Assembly: GCF_042675665.1 (NCBI RefSeq)
Contig: NZ_JBHTJI010000001.1
Span: 434,001 to 498,000, forward strand
DNA: 64,000 nt
Direction of reading: 5' to 3'
DNA from: Mariniflexile jejuense
Lineage (GTDB): Bacteria; Bacteroidota; Bacteroidia; Flavobacteriales; Flavobacteriaceae
Under the pieces are notes generated by a model, which worked only from the letters and a program-made list of their open reading frames with translations, ran no database searches and had not been told where the DNA came from. Made by a program: the position numbers and the translations under genes. Positions 16,026 to 25,295 of the stretch are shown here, in pieces (the stretch's first letter is position 1; each line of letters starts with the position of its first letter).

Positions 16026-18191
16026 TTAAGCTAAATCAAATCTACCCAGGTTCATTACTTTTACCCAAGCATTAACAAAATCATTTACAAATTTTTCTTT
16101 GCTATCATCTTGCGCATAAACTTCAGCGTAAGCACGTAAAATAGAATTAGAGCCAAATACAAGATCTATTTTAGTAGCTGTAAATTTACATTTACCAGTT
16201 TTACGGTCGCAAATTTCGTAAACACCATTTCCTATTGGTTTCCAGTAATTAGCCATATCGGTTAAATTAACAAAAAAATCATTTGTTAATACACCAACAT
16301 TATTCGTGAATACGCCATGTTTTGTACCTGCATAATTAGTTCCAATTACACGCATACCACCAATTAAAACAGTCATTTCAGGAGCAGTTAAACCCATTAA
16401 CTGTGTACGGTCAAGTAACAATTCTTCAGGACTTACTACATAATCTTTTTTCAACCAGTTACGATATCCATCAGCAAGCGGTTCTAAATATTCAAAAGAT
16501 TCTGCATCTGTCATTTCATCTGTGGCATCTCCTCTACCAGGAGTAAAAGGTACATTAATATTAAAACCTGCATTTTTTACTGCGTTTTCAACACCTAAAG
16601 TACCAGCTAGAACAATAGTATCTGCAACACTAATACCAAATTCTGCTGCAATAGGCTCTAAAACAGATAAAACATGTGCTAAACGTGTTGGTTCGTTACC
16701 TTCCCAATCTTTTTGTGGAGCAAGACGAATTCTGGCACCATTAGCGCCACCTCTAAAATCTGACCCTCTATAAGTTCGTGCACTATCCCATGCTGTTGCA
16801 ACCATGTCGGAAATAGAAAGTCCAGATGCTGCAATTTTTGCTTTTGCTGCGTTTACATTATAATCTTTTTTACCCTTTGGAATAGGGTCTTGCCAAATTA
16901 AATCTTCTTTTGGAACATCGGGTCCAAACCAGCGGTCTTTTGGTCCCATATCACGATGTGTTAATTTAAACCATGCTCGGGCAAAAGTATCAGAAAAGTA
17001 ATTAAAATCATTTTTGAATTTTAATGAGATTTCTTTGTAAATAGGATCCATTTTCATAGCCATATCTGCATCTGTCATCATCGGGTTATGTCTTGTTGTC
17101 ATATCCTCAACATCAACAGGCTTATCTTCTTCCTTAATATTTATTGGCTCCCATTGCCATGCACCTGCAGGACTTTTACGTAATTCCCATTCATGATTGA
17201 ATAACATTTCAAAAAAACCATTATCCCATTTTGTTGGATGCGTTGTCCATGCGCCTTCTAAACCACTCGTTACGGTATCACGCCCTATACCTGTTCTGGT
17301 TGGGTTAGACCATCCAAAACCTTGTTCTTCTACAGCAGCAGTTTCAGGATCTGGACCTAAAACACTAGCGTCACCATTGCCATGTGTTTTTCCAACGGTA
17401 TGACCTCCAGCAGTTAAGGCAACAGTTTCCTCATCATTCATTGCCATTCTTTTAAATGTTTCACGAACTTGAGCACCTGTTTTAAGTGGATCTGGTTTAC
17501 CATTAACACCTTCAGGGTTTACATAAATTAATCCCATTTGAACTGCAGCTAGTGGATTTTCCATAGTTGATGGTTTATTTACATCGCCATAACGTCCATC
17601 ACTTGGTGCTAACCATTCTTTTTCAGCTCCCCAATACGTATCTTTTTCTGGACCCCAAATATCTTCACGACCAAAAGCAAAACCATATGTTTTTAAGCCC
17701 ATGCTTTCATAAGCAATAGTTCCAGCCAAAATAATTAAATCTGCCCAACTTACTTTATTGCCATATTTCTTTTTAATTGGCCAAAGCAAACGTCTAGCTT
17801 TATCTAAACTCACATTATCGGGCCAGGAATTAAGCGGCGCAAAACGTTGGTTTCCAGTTCCACCACCACCACGGCCATCTGCTATTCTATAAGAACCCGC
17901 AGCATGCCACGCCATACGAATCATTAAACCACCATAATGTCCCCAATCTGCTGGCCACCAATCTTGACTATCAGTCATTAAATTGTGAAGATCTTTTTTA
18001 AGTGCTTCAACATCTAATTTTTTTAATTCCTCTTGATAATTAAAATCGTTTCCTAAAGGGTTAGTTTTAGTGTCATGCTGATGTAAAATATCAAGATTTA
18101 ACGAATTTGGCCACCAATCTATAACCGATTTTTCGCTGGCTGTATTGGCACCATGCATAAAGGGGCATTTTCCTGTTTTTGAACTATCCAT
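16026..18191 (-). CDS. katG: Catalase-peroxidase KatG
   Basis: 721 residues, the normal two-domain length. The distal haem pocket is RMAWHAAGSYR (Arg-Trp-His) and the proximal His is in TAGGHTVGKTHGNG. The Trp-Tyr-Met adduct needed for catalase activity is present: Trp in RMAW, Tyr in LIYVNPEG, Met in FKRMAMND. The C-terminal domain is the usual inactive duplicate. There is no signal peptide, so it acts in the cytosol against hydrogen peroxide. It is convergent with the ahpC operon and close to tpx, forming an oxidative stress cluster. Confidence 0.98.
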   Translation of the reverse strand: MDSSKTGKCPFMHGANTASEKSVIDWWPNSLNLDILHQHDTKTNPLGNDFNYQEELKKLDVEALKKDLHNLMTDSQDWWPADWGHYGGLMIRMAWHAAGSYRIADGRGGGGTGNQRFAPLNSWPDNVSLDKARRLLWPIKKKYGNKVSWADLIILAGTIAYESMGLKTYGFAFGREDIWGPEKDTYWGAEKEWLAPSDGRYGDVNKPSTMENPLAAVQMGLIYVNPEGVNGKPDPLKTGAQVRETFKRMAMNDEETVALTAGGHTVGKTHGNGDASVLGPDPETAAVEEQGFGWSNPTRTGIGRDTVTSGLEGAWTTHPTKWDNGFFEMLFNHEWELRKSPAGAWQWEPINIKEEDKPVDVEDMTTRHNPMMTDADMAMKMDPIYKEISLKFKNDFNYFSDTFARAWFKLTHRDMGPKDRWFGPDVPKEDLIWQDPIPKGKKDYNVNAAKAKIAASGLSISDMVATAWDSARTYRGSDFRGGANGARIRLAPQKDWEGNEPTRLAHVLSVLEPIAAEFGISVADTIVLAGTLGVENAVKNAGFNINVPFTPGRGDATDEMTDAESFEYLEPLADGYRNWLKKDYVVSPEELLLDRTQLMGLTAPEMTVLIGGMRVIGTNYAGTKHGVFTNNVGVLTNDFFVNLTDMANYWKPIGNGVYEICDRKTGKCKFTATKIDLVFGSNSILRAYAEVYAQDDSKEKFVNDFVNAWVKVMNLGRFDLA

Positions 18192-18343
18192 ACTATTTAT
18201 TATTAAGTTTTTAATTAATTTAAACTTTAATTGTAAATTTAATAATAAGTACGCTAAAAAACCACATTTAACTATTTTTATAAATTATATATTAATCGAT
18301 AAAATCTATTTTATTTTAAATTATTATAGTTTTTGGCAATAAA

Positions 18344-18374
18344 AAAAGACTGCTTCAAATTGAAGCAGTCTTTT
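18344..18374. terminator. Terminator after fasciclin gene
   Basis: AAAAGACTGCTTCAA and TTGAAGCAGTCTTTT form a 15-bp stem with a 1-base centre and flanking A/T runs. It lies just downstream of the fasciclin stop on the minus strand, ahead of katG. Confidence 0.88.
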
Positions 18375-18406
18375 AGAACTAACCTAAACCAAATAATTAT
18401 GAATTT

Positions 18407-18985
18407 TTAAGACTTTGGCAACAAAACTGTATCAATTACATGAATAACACCGTTTGACTGATTTACATCTGCAATAGTAACTTTTGCAGAATTGCCATTT
18501 TCATCTGTAATATACACATCCTTAGCTTTTAACCAAGCTGTAATAGTACCACCACTTACGGTTTTAATTTCAGCTTTTCCATTACCATCTTTTATCATTT
18601 TTACAACATCTTTAGCGTTCCATTTTCCTGAAACAACATGGTATGTTAAAATTGTTTGTAACATTTTTTTATTCTCTGGTTTTATTAAATTATCTATAGT
18701 TCCTGTAGGTAATTTATCAAAAGCAACATTTGTTGGGGCAAATACAGTAAATGGACCATCACTCATTAAAACTTCAACTAATTCAGCAGCTTTTACTGCT
18801 GCTACTAGTGTTGTGTGATCTTTAGAGTTTACAGCATTTTCAACAATATTTTTACTTGGGTACATTGCGGCACCACCAACCATTTTAGTGTCTTCTTTCA
18901 TCATTTTATTTTGGGCTGTTAAACCTTGACCAATAAAAAGTGTAATTGCAAAAACAGTAGTGGTAAATACATTTGATTTTTTCAT
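18407..18985 (-). CDS. Secreted fasciclin-domain protein
   Basis: 192 residues. A signal peptide (MKKSNVFTTTVFAITLFIGQ) ends near GLTAQ. One FAS1 domain follows, with NIVENAVNSKDHTTLVAAVKAA, GPFTVFAPTNVAFDKLPTGTIDNL (first conserved box), ILTYHVVSG (YH motif) and GVIHVIDTVLLPK (second box). FAS1 domains mediate adhesion or matrix binding outside the cell. It is monocistronic, between katG and tpx. Its short length and single domain match common flavobacterial FAS1 proteins. Confidence 0.93.
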   Translation of the reverse strand: MKKSNVFTTTVFAITLFIGQGLTAQNKMMKEDTKMVGGAAMYPSKNIVENAVNSKDHTTLVAAVKAAELVEVLMSDGPFTVFAPTNVAFDKLPTGTIDNLIKPENKKMLQTILTYHVVSGKWNAKDVVKMIKDGNGKAEIKTVSGGTITAWLKAKDVYITDENGNSAKVTIADVNQSNGVIHVIDTVLLPKS

Positions 18986-19155
18986 GATAATATTTTTTTA
19001 TTTGTTTATACCCTACAAACGAAAGTAAAAGAGTCGCGGTTTTTAAAAAACATTCCTTTAACAAAATATTAACAATTTGGTTGAAAAAATATAAACGCAT
19101 TATCTACTTAACTGCTAATTATTAGTATTTTTATCGAAAATTTAAAAACATTAAA

Positions 19156-19659
19156 ATGGCTACAGTAACATTAAAAGGAAACCCCATTAATACATCTGGT
19201 GAACTACCAAAAGTTGGAACAAAAGCACCTAATTTTACATTAACAGCAAACGATTTGTCTTCAAAAAGCTTAAGCGATTTTGCTGGAAGCAAAGTAGTTT
19301 TAAACATTTTTCCAAGTGTTGATACTGGCACATGTGCACAATCTGTTAGACAATTTAACAAAGAAGCTAGCGAATTAACCAATACAAAAGTACTTTGCAT
19401 ATCTCACGATTTACCATTTGCTCACGCACGTTTTTGTGGTGCTGAAGGCTTAAGCAATGTTATTAGCTTATCAGATTTTAAAGATGGTAGCTTTGGAAAA
19501 ACTTATGGATTAAACTTTATTGATGGTCCATTAGACGCTTTACACTCACGTTGTGTTATTGTTTTAGATGAAACTGGAATTGTATTACACACAGAACAAG
19601 TTGCAGAAATTGTTGACGAACCAAATTACAAAGCTGCGTTAAACACTTTAAAAGCCTAA
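19156..19659 (+). CDS. tpx: Thiol peroxidase Tpx
   Basis: 167 residues. MATVTLKGNPINTSGELPKVG is the typical Tpx start. The peroxidatic Cys is in FPSVDTGTCAQSVRQFN (about residue 60) and the resolving Cys in VLCISHDLPFAHARFC (about residue 82 or 94), as in atypical 2-Cys peroxiredoxins. It reduces peroxides, with thioredoxin as donor. The diacylglycerol kinase gene follows after 16 bases and is probably cotranscribed. Confidence 0.96.
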   Translation: MATVTLKGNPINTSGELPKVGTKAPNFTLTANDLSSKSLSDFAGSKVVLNIFPSVDTGTCAQSVRQFNKEASELTNTKVLCISHDLPFAHARFCGAEGLSNVISLSDFKDGSFGKTYGLNFIDGPLDALHSRCVIVLDETGIVLHTEQVAEIVDEPNYKAALNTLKA

Positions 19660-19675
19660 TTACCTGAATTACTAA

Positions 19676-20044
19676 ATGACTAAAAAAGAATCCTTCTTAG
19701 CCAACAGAATACGAAGTGTGGGTTATGCATTTAAAGGTGCTGTAATACTTTTAAAAAAAGAAGCAAGTGTAAAAGTGCAATTCTGCATAGCTTTATTAGT
19801 TACGGCTGCAGGATTCTTTTTTAATATTTCTTCAACAGAATGGATTACACAACTTTTAGCTATTGGATTGGTAATGAGTATGGAGGGTATTAATACTGCT
19901 GTTGAAGAAATAGCAAATTTTATACATCCAGAACATCATAATAAAATAGGATTAATTAAAGACATAGCTGCTGGCGCTGTATTTTTTGCTTCTATTTTTG
20001 CTATTATCATTGGATTTATAATCTATTTACCAAAGGTTTTTTAA
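19676..20044 (+). CDS. dgkA: Diacylglycerol/undecaprenol kinase DgkA family
   Basis: 122 residues. RIRSVGYAFKGAVILLKKEASVKVQF is the amphipathic N-terminal region, and SMEGINTAVEEIANFIHPEHHNKIGLIKDIAAGAV is the catalytic signature, with Glu and Asn of E-x-x-N-T-A-x-E. Three membrane helices are visible. Such small integral kinases phosphorylate diacylglycerol or undecaprenol in the inner membrane. It lies 16 bases after tpx; a separate promoter sits before ftsK. Confidence 0.93.
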   Translation: MTKKESFLANRIRSVGYAFKGAVILLKKEASVKVQFCIALLVTAAGFFFNISSTEWITQLLAIGLVMSMEGINTAVEEIANFIHPEHHNKIGLIKDIAAGAVFFASIFAIIIGFIIYLPKVF

Positions 20045-20079
20045 ATACTATAACCTGTAGATTAAACGTTAGTAATTTG

Positions 20080-20108
20080 TATTTTTGTCGAATCGTTTTT
20101 AACGATTC
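20080..20108 (+). promoter_or_regulatory. ftsK promoter -7 box and leader hairpin
   Basis: TATTTTTG (20080-20087) matches TAnnTTTG. Right after it, GAATCGTT (20090-20097) and AACGATTC (20101-20108) form an 8-bp hairpin that would lie at the very 5' end of the ftsK message. It could stabilise the message or act as a weak terminator for dgkA. No clear -33 TTG is seen. Confidence 0.45.
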
Positions 20109-20155
20109 ACTCCTAAACTGGTTTTAGGATATCAATTTGAAACTGTAAAGCATTA

Positions 20156-22567
20156 ATGGCGAAGAAAAAAAACGACATCAATAAAACACAAAAAAAACCA
20201 TTTAAACTACCAAGTTTAAAATTATCAAGCCAACAAAAACTTATTTTTGGAAGCTTTTTAATCATATTTGGCACCATACTTTTTATGGCGTTTCTTTCTT
20301 TTATTTTTACTGGTAATGCAGACCAAAGTAGTTTGTCAGATTTTGCTTCACGCGAAGTAAAAACCGAAAATTGGTTAAGTAAATCAGGAGCTTGGTTAAG
20401 CGATTTTTTTATACAACGTGGTTTTGGTATAGCATCGTTTATCATTGCCATTCTAATTGTATTATCAGGTGTATATGTATTACTAAATTTAAATAAAACC
20501 AAGCTAGTTTCGCATTGGTTTTGGGGTATGCTTTCGGTTATTTGGTTATCAGTTTTATTTGGTTTCTTTGGCAACTCGTATGATATTCTTGGTGGCACAA
20601 TTGGCTTTGAAGTTAACACCTATTTACAAGATTACTTAGGCATATTAGGAACCGTTCTTTTACTAGTTTTTGGACTTATTGTATACCTTGCAGTGCGTTT
20701 TAAAGTGACTTTTGAAAGTTTTACAAACATTTTTAATTCAGCTAAAAGCAAAATAAAAGACGATTTTTCAAATACTAATGATAATACCGAAGAGCCCGTT
20801 ATTGCATTGGATAATAACCTATCGGAAGAAGCTGCCGCTATAAAATCGGCTTTCGATATTCCTTTAGAAACAGACGAACCTGTTTTAGTTAAAAAGGAAA
20901 CACCAAAACCCGTTGCTGAAGTTGCTCCTTTGGTTGTAAAAACACCTGTTTTTGATGAAGATGATGAAGATGATGAAGATATTAAAATTGAAGTCAAAAA
21001 AGTAGCCGAAGAACTTTCAGAATCCAACAATTTATCAGATAAATTAGTTGCAGATTTTGGACAATTTGATCCAACCTTAGAGCTTTCAAAATACCAATTT
21101 CCACCCTTAGACCTTTTGAAGAAATACGATTCAGAAGGTATTACAATAAATCAGGAAGAATTAGAGGAAAATAAAAACAAAATTGTAGAAACCCTAAAAA
21201 ACTACAATATTGGTATCGCAAGTATTAAAGCAACCATTGGACCAACTGTAACGCTTTATGAAATAGTACCCGATGCAGGTATTAGAATTTCAAAAATTAA
21301 AAATTTAGAGGACGATATTGCATTATCACTTTCAGCACTTGGTATTCGTATTATTGCTCCAATTCCTGGTAAAGGAACTATTGGTATTGAAGTGCCAAAC
21401 AAAAACGCAACTATAGTTTCTATGCGTTCGGTAATTGCTTCAAAAAAGTTCCAAACATCTGATATGCAACTACCTATTGCTTTAGGTAAAACCATTAGTA
21501 ATGAAACATTTGTGGTAGATTTAGCTAAAATGCCACACTTACTTATGGCTGGTGCTACTGGTCAAGGTAAATCTGTTGGACTTAATGCCGTTTTAACATC
21601 CTTACTTTACAAAAAACATCCTGCAGAAGTTAAATTTGTTTTAGTAGACCCAAAAAAGGTAGAGTTAACGCTTTTTAATAAAATTGAACGCCACTATTTA
21701 GCAAAATTACCAGACAGCGAAGATGCTATAATAACAGATAACACAAAGGTAATCAATACATTAAATTCACTATGTATTGAAATGGATAACCGCTACGAGT
21801 TATTAAAAAATGCTTTATGCAGAAATATTGCCGAATACAATGTAAAGTTTAAAGAACGTAAATTAAACCCAAATGATGGTCATCAATTTTTACCATATAT
21901 TGTTTTGGTAGTTGATGAGTTTGCCGATTTAATTATGACAGCAGGCAAAGAAGTAGAAACACCTATTGCCCGTTTAGCACAATTAGCACGTGCCATAGGT
22001 ATTCACTTAATTATTGCTACACAACGTCCATCTGTAAACGTAATTACAGGTATTATCAAAGCTAATTTCCCTGCTAGAATTGCATTTAGAGTAACTTCAA
22101 AAATAGATTCAAGAACCATTTTAGATGGCTCTGGTGCCGACCAACTTATTGGACGTGGTGATATGCTTTTTACACAAGGCAACGATTTAATTCGTGTACA
22201 ATGCGCCTTTGTTGATACACCTGAAGTTGAAAAAATAACCGATTATATTGGCTCGCAAAAAGCCTATCCTGAAGCCTATTTATTACCCGAATTTGTTGGT
22301 GAAGAAAGTGGCACAAGTCTTGATATAGATATAGCAGACCGCGATAAATTGTTTAGAGAAGCTGCTGAAGTTATTGTAACAGCGCAACAAGGTTCGGCAT
22401 CTTTATTGCAACGTAAATTAAAATTAGGTTACAATCGTTCTGGCAGATTAATAGACCAACTAGAAGCCGCAGGTATTGTTGGCCCTTTTGAAGGCAGTAA
22501 AGCCAGACAAGTACTTATTACTGACCTAACAGCATTAGACAGACATTTAGAAAATGAAATTTTATAA
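20156..22567 (+). CDS. ftsK: DNA translocase FtsK/SpoIIIE
   Basis: 803 residues. Four membrane helices span about residues 25-190. An acidic linker follows (DEDDEDDEDIK near 270), then the RecA-like motor. Walker A is MAGATGQGKSVGLN, Walker B is IVLVVDEFADLIMTAG, and ATQRPSVNVITGIIKANFPARIAFRV is the family signature. The C-terminal gamma winged helix (ASLLQRKLKLGYNRSGRLIDQLE) recognises oriented DNA motifs. It pumps chromosome termini through the division septum. The linker is short for an FtsK, as is usual in this phylum. lolA follows with its likely start 10 bases after the stop. Confidence 0.97.
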   Translation: MAKKKNDINKTQKKPFKLPSLKLSSQQKLIFGSFLIIFGTILFMAFLSFIFTGNADQSSLSDFASREVKTENWLSKSGAWLSDFFIQRGFGIASFIIAILIVLSGVYVLLNLNKTKLVSHWFWGMLSVIWLSVLFGFFGNSYDILGGTIGFEVNTYLQDYLGILGTVLLLVFGLIVYLAVRFKVTFESFTNIFNSAKSKIKDDFSNTNDNTEEPVIALDNNLSEEAAAIKSAFDIPLETDEPVLVKKETPKPVAEVAPLVVKTPVFDEDDEDDEDIKIEVKKVAEELSESNNLSDKLVADFGQFDPTLELSKYQFPPLDLLKKYDSEGITINQEELEENKNKIVETLKNYNIGIASIKATIGPTVTLYEIVPDAGIRISKIKNLEDDIALSLSALGIRIIAPIPGKGTIGIEVPNKNATIVSMRSVIASKKFQTSDMQLPIALGKTISNETFVVDLAKMPHLLMAGATGQGKSVGLNAVLTSLLYKKHPAEVKFVLVDPKKVELTLFNKIERHYLAKLPDSEDAIITDNTKVINTLNSLCIEMDNRYELLKNALCRNIAEYNVKFKERKLNPNDGHQFLPYIVLVVDEFADLIMTAGKEVETPIARLAQLARAIGIHLIIATQRPSVNVITGIIKANFPARIAFRVTSKIDSRTILDGSGADQLIGRGDMLFTQGNDLIRVQCAFVDTPEVEKITDYIGSQKAYPEAYLLPEFVGEESGTSLDIDIADRDKLFREAAEVIVTAQQGSASLLQRKLKLGYNRSGRLIDQLEAAGIVGPFEGSKARQVLITDLTALDRHLENEIL

Positions 22568-22577
22568 CAAAAACAAA

Positions 22578-23219
22578 ATGAAAATTAAAAGTATCATATT
22601 ATCAATATTAATAACAGTATCATTTAATGCCCTTGCTCAAAACAAAGCGAAAGCACTTTTAAATCAAGTATCTCAAAAAGCAAAAAGCTACAAAAATGTT
22701 TCAATAGAATTTAAATATGTATTAGAAAATACTGCCGAAAAAATAAAACAAGAAACCAAAGGTGATGTTATTATGGAAGGCGAAAAATACAAACTAAACA
22801 TTCTTGGTGTAACACGTTTATTTGACGGAAAAAAACTTTACAGCATTAGCACTGAAGATGAAGAAGTTACCATTTCTTCAGATAAAGACAATGATGAAGG
22901 CGCCATAACCCCAAGTAAAATGCTTTCATTTTATGAAGATGGATATACCTACGCAATGGATATTGAACAAAATATTAATGGTAGAAAAATTCAACTAGTA
23001 AAACTAACACCTATAGATTCAAAATCTGAAATAAAATACATCTTATTAGGTATTGATACACAAACTAAACACATTTACAATTTAATGCAAATTGGTAAAA
23101 ACGGTACAAAAACAACACTTACCGTTAATTCTTTTAAAACAAATGAGCCATTATCAAAAAGCTTATTTACCTTTGATGCCAATAAATACAAAGGCTATTA
23201 TATTAATAAACTTAATTAA
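22578..23219 (+). CDS. lolA: Outer membrane lipoprotein carrier LolA-like
   Basis: About 213 residues from the ATG at 22578 (MKIKSIILSILITVSFNALAQ), giving a signal peptide cleaved after LAQ. An earlier in-frame ATG at 22554 overlaps ftsK and would spoil the signal peptide. The body shows the LolA fold: KAKALLNQVSQKAKSYKNVSIEFKYVL, GDVIMEGEKYKL, LFDGKKLYSISTEDEEV and a C-terminal SLFTFDANKYKGYYI. It would ferry lipoproteins or lipids across the periplasm. It sits between ftsK and the LptF/G-type permease. Confidence 0.9.
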   Translation: MKIKSIILSILITVSFNALAQNKAKALLNQVSQKAKSYKNVSIEFKYVLENTAEKIKQETKGDVIMEGEKYKLNILGVTRLFDGKKLYSISTEDEEVTISSDKDNDEGAITPSKMLSFYEDGYTYAMDIEQNINGRKIQLVKLTPIDSKSEIKYILLGIDTQTKHIYNLMQIGKNGTKTTLTVNSFKTNEPLSKSLFTFDANKYKGYYINKLN

Positions 23220-23308
23220 GAAATTCATTTTAAACGAAGTTTCTTATTAAATACCATCTAAGTTTTTTTAATATTTTTTAAAAAAGACATTTAGAAGAAA
23301 TTAAACGC

Positions 23309-25279
23309 GTGAAAATACTAGACCGTTACATACTAACCACATACCTAAAAACTTTTTTCAGCGTGTTTATCATACTCATGCTGATTTTTGTTTTACAAAC
23401 CATTTGGTTATATATAAGAGAATTATCTGGTAAAGATTTAGATATTGTAGTTATTTTCAAGTTCTTATTCTATTTCACACCTAAACTAATACCGTTGGTA
23501 TTACCACTTACCATTCTTTTAGCTTCTATTATGGTATTTGGTAGTTTTGCTGAAAATTATGAGTTTGCAGCAATGAAATCTACAGGTATTTCATTGCAAC
23601 GCGCTATGTCTGGGCTTAGCATATTTATAGTTATTCTTGGTATTGTTACCTTTTTCTTTTCAAATAACGTAATTCCTTGGGCTGAGTTAAAATCATTTAA
23701 TCTACGAACAAATATTGCAAAGTCGAAACCCGCTATGTTACTTGGTGTTGGACAATTTAATCCTATTGAAGGCACACCGTACAACATTAAATTTGAAAAA
23801 AAACATGGTGATAATGATCAGTTTTTAGATAATGTAACCATACATGTAAGAGGTAATGATGGCAGAACAAATGCTACAACAATAAAATCAAAAACTGGAG
23901 AATTAGTAAATGAAAAAGATTCTAACGTTTTAAAACTTATATTACAAGACGGTAACTATTACAGCGATCTTTCAACAAACAGCATAAAATCTAGAAACAA
24001 AAAGCCTTTTGCTAAAAGTACCTTTGAAAAATACATTATCAATATCGATTTATCCCAAATGAATAATGTTGATTTTGACGAACAAAACCAAACCGACAAA
24101 TACAACATGCTTGATGTTGTTGGACTTAATAAAACCATAGACTCATTAAGTAAAAAAGAAGCAATAGCGCATCAAACAGTAGCAACAAATTTATTTCAAC
24201 GCTCTAGTGTTGTTCCAATAAATGCAATCACTGAAAATAAAACTAAAGATTCAACATACCTAGCTTCTATTCTAGATATTTTCACAACAAAAGAAAAATA
24301 TGAAATGGTTGATGTCTCATTAAGAACCATATCCAGCGTAAAACAAACAATTTCCACAAGTCAAGTTACAAGTAAAATATCTAAAGAATGGTTAAACAAA
24401 CACATCATTTCTTTACATGAAAAATTTGCATTGGGTTTTGCCTGTATCATCTTATTTTTTGTTGGTGCACCATTAGGTGCTTTAATTCGAAAAGGCGGTA
24501 TTGGATTACCTATGGTTATTGCCATTGTTTTATTTTTAACCTATCATTTTATAGGTATGTTTGCCACAAATAGTGCAAAAAACGGAAGTTTCAATCCTGT
24601 TGTAGCAAGTTGGTTTTCTACACTTATAATGTTGCCTTTAGGTGTATTTTTAACAAGACGCGCTACTGCAGATAAAGGTTTATTTGAGTTCGACAGCATA
24701 ACCGAACCAATCAAAAAAGTTTTTAAAATAAAAGGAAATAATAGTGTTGATTATAAGTTTTTATCTTCTTGTAAACATGATGAACTAGTTAACATTATCA
24801 ACAACTATGAAGCTTTAGGGCATTTAGAGGAAAGTCGTTTTGAGGCCTTAAAAGTTTTAAATGAACGCGGTATTACAATTCCACAATTACGTGACGAAGG
24901 ATTGAAAATCAATACAGATTATGATACTTCAGAAAGCATTGCCAAAGATTATAAAGACCACTCAAAATTTGCAATTGTGCTGTATTGTACTGGTGTTATC
25001 TTACTAATACTTCACTTTGTGTTTAAAAATAATAAACTACCATCACTAGCTTCAGCATCTATTCAACTTAGTTTAGTTTCACTCTTTTTATATTTAATTT
25101 ATTATGCTAAATCATTATTAAATACAACTAAATTCTATAATCACATTAACAAAAAAGAAAAGAAACCTTACCTGTTTCTTTTAATTATAGGAATCCCATT
25201 ATATTTTATCACCTATTTATTCTTAAATGATAAAATGAAAGAAGACTTAAAGCAAAATTGTTTAGAATCTTTAAAATAA
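23309..25279 (+). CDS. LptF/LptG-family permease (YjgP/YjgQ)
   Basis: 656 residues from a GTG. MKILDRYILTTYLKTFFSVFIILMLIF is the classic first helix. Three N-terminal and three central membrane helices surround a periplasmic beta-jellyroll (about residues 110-330), with EKFALGFACIILFFVGAPLGALIRKGGIGLPM marking the second half. These proteins form the membrane part of the LPS export ABC transporter. Unusually long: about 200 extra C-terminal residues hold a small soluble domain with four more hydrophobic helices, a form seen in Bacteroidota. It lies 89 bases after lolA and 16 before ribB. Confidence 0.92.
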   Translation: MKILDRYILTTYLKTFFSVFIILMLIFVLQTIWLYIRELSGKDLDIVVIFKFLFYFTPKLIPLVLPLTILLASIMVFGSFAENYEFAAMKSTGISLQRAMSGLSIFIVILGIVTFFFSNNVIPWAELKSFNLRTNIAKSKPAMLLGVGQFNPIEGTPYNIKFEKKHGDNDQFLDNVTIHVRGNDGRTNATTIKSKTGELVNEKDSNVLKLILQDGNYYSDLSTNSIKSRNKKPFAKSTFEKYIINIDLSQMNNVDFDEQNQTDKYNMLDVVGLNKTIDSLSKKEAIAHQTVATNLFQRSSVVPINAITENKTKDSTYLASILDIFTTKEKYEMVDVSLRTISSVKQTISTSQVTSKISKEWLNKHIISLHEKFALGFACIILFFVGAPLGALIRKGGIGLPMVIAIVLFLTYHFIGMFATNSAKNGSFNPVVASWFSTLIMLPLGVFLTRRATADKGLFEFDSITEPIKKVFKIKGNNSVDYKFLSSCKHDELVNIINNYEALGHLEESRFEALKVLNERGITIPQLRDEGLKINTDYDTSESIAKDYKDHSKFAIVLYCTGVILLILHFVFKNNKLPSLASASIQLSLVSLFLYLIYYAKSLLNTTKFYNHINKKEKKPYLFLLIIGIPLYFITYLFLNDKMKEDLKQNCLESLK

Positions 25280-25295
25280 GCAATATCTTTGCACC